The notes: generated by a model from the sequence alone, not told the origin. 64,000 nt of DNA from Panagrolaimus kolymaensis (GCA_028622995.1 JAJQJQ010000050.1:1860001-1924000); one strand, 5' to 3'. Counted from the first letter of the stretch, positions 12,897 through 24,230 are shown. Numbers and translations: made by a program.

Positions 12897-13880
12897 ATGG
12901 CAACCTCACATCAGGATGAAAATAAAGGAGGAAATCATAATCATGTGAGTTTAATGCAGTTTCCTTTTTTTGATTTCATTACAAATTTTTTTAGAAACTT
13001 TCCAGACGTGATTCACAATTAGGAGGAGAGCCTGATGGATATGTAAATTTACAATAACTGACTTTGCGTTAAGTATAAATAATTTATGAATTTTTAGGGA
13101 ACCCATGAAATTCATATTTGTGAATTAATGAGAAAGAATCCTGATATTCCTCCATTTTTAATTCGAAAATGGGTTAAAATTTTTACTCTTACTTTCGGTA
13201 TATTTTTCACGCCATTGCGGTATTTATACTAACTAAATTTTTTTAGACATCAACGCTTCACATGAAATTGATTGGAGTGATTTTTATATTTGTCTTCGAG
13301 TAAGTGTCATCTTTGTAAAAAAAGCCTTCATTTTTTTTAATAATAACGATATATTTAATTTTAGAATATTCGAGAAATTTATGGTCCTGATTCAAAGCAA
13401 ATGGAATACGCCCGAAAAACCCTTGAAGCTTTATGGGAAGGTTTACAAAGATTAGCAGATTCCGATCGAGATTCATTGGTAACTATTGAAGATTGGATTG
13501 GATTATTGAAGAAAGCAAATATTAAAGAGAAAACTGGTCCCAAATGGTTTACAGATTACATGACATTTATGTTTAAATTGTTTAATGTTTCTGAAGGTGG
13601 ATGGGATCTCAATATCGATGAATACGCGAATGGAATGGCCGTTTATGGCCATGGATTGCATGAAGCTCATGAAGCTTTTAGTAAATTTGCCGTTGACGAC
13701 AAAGGAAATCCAAAGCAGTTTATTTCTTTTGAAGAATGGAGACATCTCTTTTTTGATTTGTTTTTTAGTTCAAATGAGAAAGATGTTGGAAATTATCTTT
13801 TTGGAGATTTGAATGCAAAATGCCAAACTGAACAAAGAAATTACTTTGCTTCAAAGCATATCGCGTCGGATGCCTCTTAA
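12897..13880 (+). CDS. Calexcitin-like EF-hand calcium-binding protein
   Basis: Five exons, 12897-12944, 12995-13042, 13098-13197, 13247-13299 and 13365-13880, give 254 residues. The C-terminal 190 residues follow calexcitin closely: FDINASHEIDWSDF (EF1), the helix RKTLEALWEGLQRLADSDRD with a DSDRDSLVTIEDW loop (EF2), then WFTDYMTFMFKLF leading to a third loop (NVSEGGWDLNIDEY). The end 'SSNEKDVGNYLFGDL' matches the calexcitin 'SNDRGAKGNHLFG' tail. EF1 and EF3 lack some acidic ligands, so calcium binding may rest mainly on EF2. Calexcitins are cytosolic neuronal calcium sensors that act on ryanodine receptors and K+ channels; that role here is inferred. The first 65 residues are nematode-specific and rich in H, G and N. 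Confidence 0.85.
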
Positions 13881-14581
13881 TTGTTGCTTTTAACTAAAGT
13901 CTTATGTATTTTTGTAATTAAAATTAATAATCTTTTTATATGTACTGATTTATTGCTTACGTATTTGGGGTCTTCAGGCTCCGGTAATATGAATCGTTTA
14001 TAGTTTTTGATAAAGCTTTAAATCCTTAACTTTTTGGACAATTGTTTCTCTTTTTTTTCTATTAATAATGAATTCAAATAAAGCTTGACATGTTTTTGAT
14101 ATATGAAATAGTAATTGTTGAATTTGAATATTTTAAATTTTGTTGATGGTGTAAATAATAAAGCATTTAAATACGCAATTAGAAAAAGGTTATACGTTTT
14201 TGTTTACTTGAAAACTCAAATTTATCACTTCCTTTGGACAGCCTAAACATATGTGTTTATTGGCTGATCAAAATTAAAAGACCCCAAAGAAAAAGAGAGA
14301 GAAAATGCAACCTTTTGGTTTTTTAAAACTCATAAACACACGTAATTAATTCCCCGTTGTCTGTTGGATGAAAAAAAAGAAAACAAAATAAAAAATAAAT
14401 TGCTATTGCCGCTGCTCATTGAGCTCTTGCAAAGGTCTTGAATGGAAAAAGGTTGTTTATCTTTTTTTTTGTTGTTTTCGATAACAAATAAAAATAAATT
14501 CGTCAACAAAAAATTTATTATTGGTTTTTAACAACAACGTTTATTTATTTTATTGTTTAAAAAAATTCAAAAGTTTAAAAC
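13881..14581. other. Intergenic region, nothing recognised
   Basis: Contains the calexcitin 3' UTR and an A/T-rich promoter region for the BAP31-like gene. No conserved frame or structured element was seen. Confidence 0.4.
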
Positions 14582-15350
14582 ATGAGTGCCTTTTTAACTG
14601 GAGAAATGAGTATTCAATGGAGTTTAGTTGCATTAATTCTGTATATGAAAATTTTTGCAACCATTGTTTTGTTGCTTCCATGGATTAAACCTGAGATGTT
14701 AGTCTTTTTTTTTAATTACTTATTAAAATTAATTTTTGTTTTTGTTTTAGGTGGCGCGTGGTTTTTAACAGTCGTTTAGTTCATGCTATAAGTAAATTTG
14801 TAAGTATTATTCAATATTCTGCTGGTTTTGTCTTTATTTTACTTCTCTCCGGTATGTCACAATTTTTTGACCTTTGGAATATGCGAATACTAATAACAAC
14901 GTAAATTTAGATGCCATTCGACAAGTTCGTAAAAGTTCTAATATTAGAGAAAATTTGGAAGGCAATCGAATTGCCCCAGCTGATCCCACTGAAAATAGAC
15001 GACTCTTCCTTGCCCAACGAAATCTTTATATGGTTGGAATGATACTTATTCTTTATCTCGTGATTGTTCGCATTGTTCGATTAATTCATGATAGTGCCAA
15101 TCTTACTTCATCTGCTGTAGCATCAGTTCGAGAAGCTCAAAGTGCAACAAAGACTGCTGAAGCTCTCTGCGACGATGAACCCGAAATCGCTGTTAAAGAG
15201 ATTAAAGCCCAAATAATCAAGCTCCGTGCTACTTTAAAGGAAGTAGAAAATGATCGGGATGTTATGAAGACTCAAGCTGAAAATTTACTAAAACAATATA
15301 ATAGTGTGAGTGAACAACTTCGTGCTAAAATTGATTCAGACTCTGACTGA
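14582..15350 (+). CDS. BCAP31: BAP31-like ER membrane chaperone/sorting protein
   Basis: Three exons, 14582-14697, 14751-14851 and 14911-15350, give 218 residues. The N-terminus (MSIQWSLVALILYMKIFATI, then WRVVFNSRLVHAISKF) matches BAP31, as does the second span ending LLLSDAIRQVRK, the counterpart of 'LLVIDAVREIRK'. A third membrane span follows RRLFLAQRNLYMVGMILI, and a C-terminal coiled coil covers roughly residues 140-213. BAP31 proteins sort and retain membrane clients in the ER. The GTAAGT at 14800 is not used: reading through it keeps the conserved second span. The C-terminus is DSDSD rather than the usual dilysine (KKxx) retrieval signal. Confidence 0.88.
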
Positions 15351-15590
15351 AGTTTTATATATTCTAATCACAGCCTGGAATTTATCTATTAATATTTTTT
15401 ATAAATTAAGTGTTCATAAAATAAAATGTTTTTAAATAAATCTTTCTTTCATTCATATTCTTTCATAAAACGTTTCCACTGGGAATGCCAGTCGTTGGTT
15501 GGCTTTATTATTGCTTTATTTGCAGTCATTCACAATTTTTATGGCATAAAACAAATTTTTGTAAGACAAAATTAACAAATAAATATCTCT

Positions 15591-15950
15591 TTAGCGAAAA
15601 CGGCTGCCACCGAGAATTTTGCCAAACAAATCGCTTTGTTGTTGGTGTATTTGTTGTTGTCGTTGCTGATAGAATTGAGCGTAAGCAGGATCCTTCATAA
15701 GTTCCATCGTGTCTGAAACAAATTTTAGAAATTTAAACTTGGATGCGCGTTACTCACTTTTATCATTGGCTTTTTTTAAATCTTAAAGAGTTTTTTGAAG
15801 CTTAGTTTCAGTTTCATGAAGCTTCGCTTTTGTTTTATCCAGTTCATGCTGCTTCTGTTTCAGCTCCTTATCTTTGAGTTCAATCATTTCAGTTAGTATA
15901 TTAACCACGAGGGCGTTACTATCGTTTGGATTAATGGTTTTTTTATTCAT
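15591..15950 (-). pseudogene. Short coiled-coil gene with in-frame stop
   Basis: On the minus strand an ATG at 15950 opens a frame rich in K, E and Q (MNKKTINPNDSNALVVNILT, then a coiled coil to LQKTL). A TAA near 15782 stops it. The same frame resumes as DLKKANDK to a good GTGAGT donor at 15757. A TTTCAG acceptor leads into 15712-15591, which reads TMELMKDPAYAQFYQQRQQQ and ends in TAA. Either this is a pseudogene, the stop is a sequencing error, or a small intron hides the stop. I do not recognise the family. It sits tail-to-tail with the BAP31-like gene. Confidence 0.35.
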
Positions 15951-16502
15951 TATTTTTTTTGAATTTCTATAGCGAAGAAGAAAAAAACGGTTGAATGCTG
16001 AAAACAAAGAAATTAAAAATGGACCATCCACGAATGGAAAAGCATTGACAAATTCTTTTTTTTCTCAATGTTGCTGAAACTGAAAGAAAACACAAGTGAA
16101 GGAAGAGTTTATGCATTTTAAACACTAATCATTTTATTTAAATTAATTATCGCAAACTCAACGTTTACAAACTTCATACATCTCCTCCAAAAGAAGTTGT
16201 AAAAGCTACAAAGTTTGCCCCAACTATACAGAATTTTATTTCTAAAATAAAAAAAGGCAGTTTTTCACAGTGGGTCTTAAAATATGGTACTCCCCCAGCA
16301 AAATCGAATCTTTGTTTCTTTAGTTTATCATAAGATTTCGCAAGCAATGGGAATGCAAAGAAAAAAACAGGCATAAAAAGTAAAAACGCCCAACTTAAAA
16401 AATCAAGGAAAAATGCAAAAATTCAGCGTTTTCTTTAAACTCGGTTATCTGCCCAAAAACAATAGTTTTGTGATAGATTAATATCTTTATTTATTTTTAT
16501 AG

Positions 16503-17685
16503 GGTTTTGTTGCATCTGCTTATGATTTTGGCGGTATTTTTGTGGATAATATTTTGAAACATTTAAATAATGGAAATGAAAGAAAAACCCGTTACAATAC
16601 TTATTATGGCTTTTTTTCTTTCAATCTTAATAAGTTTCATTTATGCAATAATTGCCCAAAAGGCTCAAAAGGCTCAAAAAGTAAAAAAGATTATAATATT
16701 TATTGTTATTTAAATTTATCGAAAACTGATAACATGAAAATCGAAGAAATCCCTTTTTTCAAATGTGATATATTAATTATTCAAGGTATTGAGATTTCAT
16801 TAATCGATGGGAAAATTGGATTTATTAATTCTCAAGCGGAAAATGTCATGGAAAAGATTAAAAAATATGCAAAAAATATAAAATTAATTGCATCACTTAG
16901 TTGCAAAGAAAACTACGACAATCAATCCAAAGTTATAGCATGTATGTTTTCTTCTACCTTTTTTTGAGCGAATGAAATCTGATATATTTTCCACTGAGCA
17001 GTAGTATTTAAAAATCCATTTTTCCGAATTTTTCATACTTCTTTAAGCACAAAAGAATTAGTTTAAAATTTGGTAACAAAAATACATTTTTTAGTTGACT
17101 TTCTCGAAAAGAATATCTTGGAATTCATAAATAAACCTGAATTCTATGGCGTGGAAATGGATTGTTCTACTTTGTCATCAAATCATGATATTAACAGATT
17201 ATTAATTAATTTAAAAGCTGGATTAGGAAAGAAAAAAATATTGGGAATACAGATACATGAATCAAAGTATTTTTGGGATCACGACGGATGTAAACAAAAA
17301 GTAGGATTGCCATCATTTGAAAATCAATTTAATTATTTTTGGCCTAAAACTGATCGCGTTTGTGAAGTGTTAGTTGAAACTTTAAATTCAATGGATTACA
17401 TAACTCCAAAAGTTCCTGAAAACCAAGGTTCGACTGAATACATCATGGTAAGTATTATTAAATTCGTTTTACTCCACAAAATTTATTGGCTTTTAATCTT
17501 TTTGTTTTATAAATTATTCAAATTCTGTCATAAAAACTAAAAAGTTTAAAAATTGATATATTTAAATTTTTTAGAAAAAAGATTTTGAAATGTGGAAAGA
17601 AAGAGGAATTCGAGAAGAAAAGGTTTTGAAAAAAATAATACCATATAAGACGCATATTTTAAAAAACTTTTTCAACTCTATCTAA
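16503..17685 (+). CDS. Degenerate GH18 chitinase-like protein (5' partial)
   Basis: Three exons, 16503-16941, 17095-17447 and 17575-17685, join in frame (about 300 residues). The first starts at a TTATAG acceptor, so an upstream exon or a trans-splice is implied. The order of features resembles the GH18 barrel: YYGFFSFN, a cysteine pair, KCDILIIQGIEIS-LIDGKIGF (strand 2), NIKLIASLSCKEN (the 'KvllSiGG' strand), then ILEFINKPEFYGVEMDCSTL where GH18 has 'FDGxDxDxE'. Asn and Leu-rich 'HDINRLLINLKAGL' and 'LNSMDYITPKV' follow as in the family. The catalytic DxxDxDxE motif is absent (VEMDCS), so it would be a non-enzymatic chitinase-like protein. The homology is read from pattern only. Confidence 0.45.
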
Positions 17686-17896
17686 TTCCGCATTTTTTCT
17701 TTCAAAATTACACACTTTGAAAAATTCCATGGTTTTTTGAAAAAGCAGTTGAAAAAAAATCTCATTCTTCGAAAGTGGTTTAAAGTAGTTTTTTTCCTCA
17801 AGATTTTTGGTCATAAAGAGTTTTTCGATTTTTAATGAAATTTTTCTCAAGAAAAACATTTCATACACAAAAAATTAAAATTTATTGAATTTTCTA

Positions 17897-18032
17897 ATTG
17901 AGGCATTTCTCTCTGAGAATTTTACCTCAACTTTTCTTTCAATTGAGGCAATCCTCTCTGAGAATTTTACCTCAACTTTTCTTTCAATTGAGGCAATCCT
18001 CTCTGAGAATTTTGCCTCAAAACAATTAAAAA
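17897..18032. repeat. 45-bp tandem repeat, three copies
   Basis: The unit TTGAGGCAATCCTCTCTGAG plus the rest recurs with starts near 17897, 17942 and 17987, period 45. The repeats directly adjoin the tRNA-like sequence on their right and look like the body or tail of one element. An open frame runs through them on both strands, but only because 45 is a multiple of three. Confidence 0.8.
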
Positions 18033-18100
18033 ATCTTCGAGGACTCGAACTTGGAACCATCCAAGTACAAGCCAATGGTAATAACCACTACTCCATTGAC
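18033..18100 (-). mobile_element. tRNA-Val-like SINE head
   Basis: Read on the minus strand from 18100, the sequence contains TGGAGTAGTGGTTATTACC (A-box and D-arm, compare tRNA-Val 'GTGTAGTGGTTATCAC') and GTTCGAGTCC (B-box), spaced as in a tRNA. It ends in a run of six T (Pol III terminator). Stems do not pair well, so it is not a functional tRNA. Together with the 45-bp repeats it forms a tRNA-derived SINE-like element. Confidence 0.55.
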
Positions 18101-18145
18101 GTATTGAATCATCAAGTTCGTTTCGTTGTGACATCAAAATTATAA

Positions 18146-18693
18146 AAAAGCATCGTCAATAAAATTTTACAATGTAAAGAAAAACTATTTTTATTTTATA
18201 ATTATGAATTAAAATAAATAATAGCAACATTTATATTCCATTGTTTTACAAGTAAAACAACTAATTATAATTTATCAAAACTGTAAAGGTCGAGAGTAAT
18301 ACTTTATTTATTGTTTGCTTCATTAAATCATCAAGTTACATATTTAAATACCATAAAAGACAAAACAAGAGCGGGGAGTTAAAGAAATAGTAAGACCAAA
18401 TCTTACCAATATTAGCCTCACCCAATATTGGCAATGAGACGATACATAAAAATATAACTGAAACTTTTGGTGGAGAGAAGAAAGAAAAAAATGAATATGA
18501 AAACAAAAGCAAAAAATTTATTTAAAGGCATAAATTCTTACCCGGAAAAGAAGCATATCAAATGGGTTTTCAACATTATCGAAATTGCACCAAAAGCGCG
18601 GTATGTCTAAAATCTCACATAACTTTAACATCTCAAGTATGTAAGTTTTTACGCAAAATTTAAAATCCGAAAGCAAAAAAAATATGATATTTA
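18146..18693. other. Possible upstream exon of F-box-like gene
   Basis: A 38-residue frame from ATG at about 18492 ends at a GTATGT donor near 18602 (…WVFNIIEIAPKAR). It could be a 5' exon of the gene starting at 18694, but no in-phase acceptor is obvious. The remainder is AT-rich with nothing recognised. Confidence 0.25.
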
Positions 18694-19694
18694 ATGCCGC
18701 CTCTAAATTTAGATTCCAAATCCAAAACTTTTATACGGAAGAATCTTTATCATGATTCTGAATTGTTCGCAATTTTTTTTCCAATTGTTTGTGGTGGTGC
18801 AACAATTGATGCACTATACCTTTGGCCTAGAGACCATTTTATTTACGATATTGAAAGGCTTTTAATAGGAGCAAGTAAGTAATTCTATCAAACTGTCATA
18901 ATTTTTTAATCAAAACAAATGTTTTAGACTTTCCAAAACTTCGATATGATTGGGTTACATGTGCTCCTCAAAAATGTATAGAAATTTTAATGAATAAAGA
19001 AAATATTAAAAGCATTGGGTTTTATAGCTCTACTGTAAGTTCAAATTGAATTTAATTGTTAGACTTTTTATTTTTTATTTTAAGGGACTAAATGTCATAC
19101 CACTAACATGTCCAGAAGTTTTCATTAATGTTTTAGGATTTGACGATTTTTTAGAAGAAATACCTGATTAGTATGTCAATTTTTTTAAATCTTATATCAA
19201 ATAATTGTATTCCTTTTTTTAAGTTCTCCATTACTCCATGTAAAAAAACTCATTGTCAATTATCATGAAGAAGGCTATATGTTTGAAGTTGATGAACTTA
19301 AATCTTTTTTGACTTTTGTGGCTTCACAATTCCCTAATATTGAATCGTTGAAAATTACAGCAGAAATAATAGAATTGGATAAACACGAGGCTCTAAAGCT
19401 TGCAAATAAAATGAATGCTGAAATTTTTAAAGAAATTCCATTCACGGTTAAAGGATTTATTCATTTTGAAAGACACCTTGCAGGTTCTTTTGACGAAGAT
19501 GTACGGTTATTATGGATTTTATTTGTTATAATTTAAATTTTTAGTTTATTAGTGCAGCTAAAAATAATCCAAGCATGGAAGTAAAAGAAACAATTTCTAA
19601 ATATTATAGATCCCCAATGTTAAATGTAATCCAAGAATTTCAAATTCGCGATAACTTTATTTGCAAATTTTCATATGCTTTTGATCCCGAATAA
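18694..19694 (+). CDS. Nematode F-box/FTH-like repeat protein
   Basis: Five exons, 18694-18874, 18928-19034, 19085-19170, 19224-19500 and 19545-19694, give 266 residues in a clean frame. The layout resembles the large F-box-associated families expanded in plant-parasitic nematodes: a stretch with a WVTCAPQK-like block, a 'VLGFDDFLEEIPD' block, 'SPLLHVKKLIVNYHEEGYMF' and a 'QFPNIESLKITAEI' LRR-like segment, closing with a family-type C-terminus. No canonical N-terminal F-box is in this model, so a 5' exon may be missing. Such proteins may serve as SCF ligase substrate receptors; function here is unknown. Confidence 0.65.
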
Positions 19695-20303
19695 CAAAGG
19701 ATTGAAGTTAATAAAAGATAATATGATGTATATTTCTTTATTATATTGATATATTTCAATAATTTTTTTCCATATATTTCGATAAAACTTGATATTGCAA
19801 ATTCATTTTGATTATGTTAGTTTTTTCTAAAATATTTCTTTTCATATTTCATTTTAAAATTTTTTGTTGCTTGACTACAAAATTATAAAAGTATACCATT
19901 TATTGCTCATATTATATAAAGTTTAAGTTAATTAGCTTGTTTTGCACACACTTGACTTGCTTCTTAAACTTAGAATTGTGTTCTTTGTTTTTAAGCATTA
20001 ATTAACATTGGTTTAAATAATTAAATAAGAAGCTTTGCTGAATTATTAATTATTAAAAAAAAGAGTAGAAAAAAACCTTGCCAAATCTGTAAAGAATTTG
20101 TAACAAAACAAATATATTTAATAAAAAAAGGGCGGATTTTATAACTCCGAAGAAAATATTTTTTCAGTCACGCCTTCAATGCCCTATTAAAAATGAAGTA
20201 TTTCTATAAAATATCTTGTTGATTTCTTATTTATTCAAATTATTAGGAAGAAAGGTTGTTGTACTGTATAATATTACTACTTAGTTACTTGTCCAGTTTC
20301 AAA
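19695..20303. other. Intergenic region, nothing recognised
   Basis: AT-rich spacer between the F-box-like and receptor genes. No conserved frame or repeat was seen. Confidence 0.4.
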
Positions 20304-21808
20304 ATGAATGAAAATTCTATTGTATTACCTCATTCTTGGCATTTAGTAAACAATAGTTTTATCATCGGAATTAAGCCTGATGTTGCGATTCACAAAACCT
20401 TCATGATATGCTTATTATTAGGGATTCCACCCATCACTGTTACTCTTCATTTAAGTATGATCTATCTGCTTATGTTTTCGAGTAAAAAACACAAATATAC
20501 AAACGTTTTTTACAAAATTGTTGTGGCGACCAGTTTTAGCGTAATTTATTGGGCTTGGTACTTTTTCTATCAAGGTCTATGTCAATTATTGGGATATAGT
20601 TTATTCGGTGAAATTGGAAATATTATCATAGCATCAACGGCCCAATACCTATTTTATGTTTGCATGAACATGAATTTGCTAATAGCAATGAATCGGTTTT
20701 CGGCAGTGGTCCTAAAACATATGTATAACCAAATTTTTAAACCAATTAATGGAGTATTATATATTGCGGTTATTTATCTGGTGTCAGCTGTTTTAAATAT
20801 ACCTGGTTTTATGTTTTTGACAAAATATGTAAGTGAAAATTAAAAATTTTCAAAAAAAAAATAATTTGTTGTTGTATTTTATTTAAACCAAAAAAGACCT
20901 CCAAAAAGGAAAAATTTGCCACTAAAGCTTTTTTCAACAAATTTCTGGGTTTATTTTTGTCATTTAAAATTTAAATTTTATTGAGAATTTATTTTGAATA
21001 TAACCTTTATTCATTCTGAAATAAATTTTTAGTATCCTGAGTTGGGAACATTCAACTATTTCCACAAACCATCTGAATCTTTCTTAAAAACGTCTATTTA
21101 TATTGAAATGGCAGTGGTATATGCTATTCATGTAGCAATAATTATTCTGTAAGTTCAATTTCTAACCACTTTTGCTGGATATATTTCTTTACTGTACTGT
21201 ACTGTCAAATTATTTAAGGTATGCATGGTCATTTATGAGTTACAAAAGAATGAAATCAATGTCTTCGCAACATAAAAAAGAGAGACGCCTGTTAATTCAA
21301 GCTATAATAAGTGGAAGCCGCCCTTGTTTTGTTTTAATGACATTCCATCATTTAATTCATTTTCCCTTGCTCGAAGTTTTGGCTGGAGAACTTTGTGTTG
21401 GAATTGATCCAATTGTTTACATGTGGTTAAATAAGGATATTAGAGCAGATTTTTTAGAAGTTGCTGGATTAAAAGATTTCATAAAACGCGTTACTTCTAA
21501 TTTTTCGGGTTCTCCTAAGAATAAAACCTTTCAATTTGCAAAGACAGCTTTAGACGCTGGCATTGTAACTTCAACGATGACTGTCGCAGGTACTTTGAGT
21601 GTTGGTAAAAGTGAGTTATCTAAACTTTGTAATTTTTTATTAATAATTCTTAATTTTAGCATCTAAACTAACTTTTGGAGGTAGTTCATTTACTACTCCA
21701 GTCATTGATACACTTGGTGGCGGGCATGCCAATGATGGAATTCACAATGCCATTGTTCATAATTGTGCTTCCATTAAAAAAAGTAATATAATAAATATTA
21801 AACAGTGA
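20304..21808 (+). CDS. Seven-transmembrane chemoreceptor-like GPCR
   Basis: Four exons, 20304-20828, 21033-21148, 21219-21610 and 21660-21808, give 393 residues. I start at MNENSIV; an upstream in-frame ATG at 20256 lies in a hydrophobic stretch and is less likely. Hydrophobic spans follow in order: TFMICLLLGIPPITVTLHLS, the IVVATSFSVIYWAWYFF span, the LFYVCMNMNLLIAMNRFSAV span where MNRF replaces DRY as in srx/srw-type nematode receptors, LYIAVIYLVSAVLNIPGF, then VVYAIHVAIIIL. The last span ends DPIVYMWLNKDIR, the NPxxY-plus-R motif of this class. The long serine/glycine tail is cytoplasmic. It is probably an odorant or peptide receptor in chemosensory neurons; ligand unknown. Confidence 0.85.
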
Positions 21809-22766
21809 AACAATTTTACCAGCACAGACGTCTACTCCAAAATCAAAATCATAAATTTTTGTATAATTTTTTCTTTTTACTTTTTCCATTTTATCTTAAA
21901 TCAAAGTTTTTGTTATTTGTTTTTATAAGGTTTGTTATCAAAAAAATCTGGTTTTATCTAAAATAATCCAAATAAATTTTAACCTCTTTTATTGTAAAAA
22001 CCTTTCTTTGTAATCGTGTAATTGGAACGTACAGTATCGGTCCTTTTACTTAAGTCAGTTTCAATCCGGTTTATAAGTTTGCATACGGAGTTACTATGCC
22101 AAAAATCGCTTGGAGTTTAAATATAAAAAAGTAATCTTTCAAGCCTCTACGAAATCTTTTAAAACTATCCTTCTTGTGAAATTTTTCTTCGATAAAAAAA
22201 TTTCTTAGTATTAATGATTCATGGGCCAACACTTTACTCATCTTTTCAGTTCGTCAACTGTAAAAATTAAAAATTAAAAAGTGCAATGAATAAATTAATA
22301 TTGCAAAATCTTTTGATAACCCATTCGACAAAGATCTTTATTTTTAATTATTATTTAATTTATTCGATGAAAGCTTTGAGACAAATGAACATCTTGTCTT
22401 TTCATTGAGTCAATTATAATAATTAAACAATAAAAAAGTGTCCAATTATTAAATTATTTTTGTAGGCTTTTTTGAAAACCCACTCGACTAAGAACTTTAT
22501 TTTTACTTGTTAGTTAATACTCTCAATAAATATTTAAAACCAAAGAGTTTCTTGTTTTTCAATGCGTCAACTATGATAACTAATTATTTGAAGAAAAAAA
22601 GTACAAAGCCATGCATAACACACATTGGCTATCAAATAACGTCATTTACTTCATGAAAACAGCATTTTTTTGGATGAACAGTTTTTCTTTTGAAATTTAA
22701 ATGCGTAACCAAACAATCTGCCACGACTGCTGTAAATACTACAGACGGAGGAAGTTTAACGATGCC
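21809..22766. repeat. Intergenic DNA with degenerate ~157-bp tandem repeats
   Basis: From about 22240 to 22600 a unit recurs about 156-159 bases apart. Landmarks are ACCCATTCGACAAAGATCTTTA near 22320 versus ACCCACTCGACTAAGAACTTTA near 22478, and TTTTCATTGAGTCAATTATA near 22399 versus a TTTTCAATGCGTCAACTATG relative near 22556. The period is close to that of the 155-bp satellite that follows, but the sequence differs. Confidence 0.55.
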
Positions 22767-22980
22767 GAGGCCAAATATATTTAAACTCGTTTTGAAGGGC
22801 GAATCAAAAATTTAAAAAAGTATATCAAAAAAACATGAAATCAATTTCGCCCTTTGGAACTTCTGTAAATTAAAGAAGCGATGATTTTCGTTTATTTTTA
22901 ATTACAAACACTCGATTAATAGAGACCAAATATATTTAAACTCGTTTTGAAGGGCGAATCAAAAATTTAAAAAAGTATAT
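22767..22980. repeat. 155-bp satellite, left part (with terminal inverted repeat)
   Basis: One full copy (22826-22980) and a partial copy (from 22767). The outer end GAGGCCAAATATATTTAA is inverted at 31346, at the far end of the right-hand copies. Each monomer has opposed AAGGGCGAA and TTCGCCCTT words. The satellite stops exactly at GTATAT, where the foreign array begins. Confidence 0.85.
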
Positions 22981-23365
22981 TCCTCTAAACACAGAAAAAT
23001 TTATGGGAGGTTCCCATCCTATTAAAGTGGTTAGTAACTATTTCAAAACTAATTATATATCATTATTTAATGCTATTTATCATAATATCTTGGCTTTTTA
23101 ACGATTAATTAGCATAATTTAAAGTTTTTCGCGAAAATCACAGTTTTTTGACTAAAACTTTTTTTCCATTCAATGGTTTAACTATGAAACTAGGAGGTGC
23201 AGAACTTCAGAATATGACAAATTTGATTTTCCTTTTTATATTTTAACTAAAGTTATTGGGCTTAGAGAAAAGTTGGCCCCGTTTGCATTATTAAGGTACC
23301 ATTTTTTTTTTTCAAAAATCGATGAAAAAATTTTGCAACATGCATTTTCCCTTCCTTTGTCGCAC

Positions 23366-23417
23366 TTGCTCAGTGGTGGAAGGCGGTGTATTGAAAGGTT
23401 GATGGAAGTTCGAAACC
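23366..23417 (+). promoter_or_regulatory. tRNA-like Pol III internal promoter, unit A
   Basis: A-box TTGCTCAGTGG (23366-23376) and B-box GTTCGAAACC (23408-23417) lie at tRNA spacing. The D-arm text CAGTGGTGGAAGGCGGTG resembles the Ser/Leu class of tRNAs. Flanks do not form an acceptor stem, so it is a SINE-like promoter rather than a tRNA gene. Confidence 0.6.
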
Positions 23418-23989
23418 GCGGAGATGTAAATAATTTTTTTGAATATCTTTAACTATAAAATGGAGGGAAATATTATTAAAATAATTTATGCTAATTTTAT
23501 AACATAATTAGAATAATAAAAAAGCGATATTTATCGAAAAATTAGCATATTTTTAATGTTTTTGACCAAATTTGGGGTAATGTATCTTTGGTTGATCGAT
23601 CTTTTGGTGGATTTTCGATGGTTTTTGTGTTTATGGATTTTGGGTTTATGGATCTGTGAGTGGATTTTTATGGATTTTTACCGTTCTTTGAGTGGATTTA
23701 GAAAAATTCTTGGATTGATTTTGAATGATCCACGGGTTGATTTTTATGGATCTTCGGGTGGGTTATGATAGATCCTTCCGCGGAATTTGAATGATCCTTG
23801 GGTGAATTTCCATGGATCTTTCAACTGTTTTCGGTGGATTTTCGTGGATATTTTGGTGGATATTAGGAGAGCTTCGGGTGGATATTTGACTAAGGTAGAT
23901 CGAACTTTTGGTTGATCGATCTTAGGGTGGATGTATCTTTATGTGGATTTTTATGGATCTCTTTACTGTTTTGGGTGGATTTCTCGGTA

Positions 23990-24230
23990 TCTTTGGGTTG
24001 ATGGATCTTTGGGTTGATGGATCTTTGGGTTGATGGATCTTTGGGTTGATGGATCTTTGGGTTGATGGATCTTTGGGTGGATTTCTCGGTATCCTTGGGT
24101 TGATAGATCTTTGGGTTGATGGATCCTTGGGTTGATAGATCTTTGGGTTGATGGATCTTTGGGTTGATAGATCTTTGGGTTGATGGATCTTTGGGTTTAT
24201 GGATCTTTGGGTTGATGGATCTTTGGGTGG
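23990..24230. repeat. 16-bp G/T-rich minisatellite, unit A
   Basis: Tandem GGATCTTTGGGTTGAT with variants (ATAGATCTTTGGG, GGATCCTTGGG). On the other strand it translates as repeated DPSTQRSINPKIHQPK only because three units equal 48 bases. Looser TGGAT(C/T)TTT repeats extend left to about 23580. Confidence 0.9.

Noticed and set aside
16174..16374. Minus-strand 66-residue frame
   Set aside because: No recognisable motif, no splice context, and it lies upstream of a plus-strand gene.
17897..18032. Repeats as a CRISPR array
   Set aside because: Direct tandem copies without spacers in a eukaryotic gene region.
23366..23417. True tRNA gene
   Set aside because: A and B boxes are present, but the acceptor and T stems do not pair.
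23556..23768. Plus-strand 70-residue ORF duplicated at 28906-29118
   Set aside because: The duplication follows from units A and E being the same; composition is that of TGGAT repeats.
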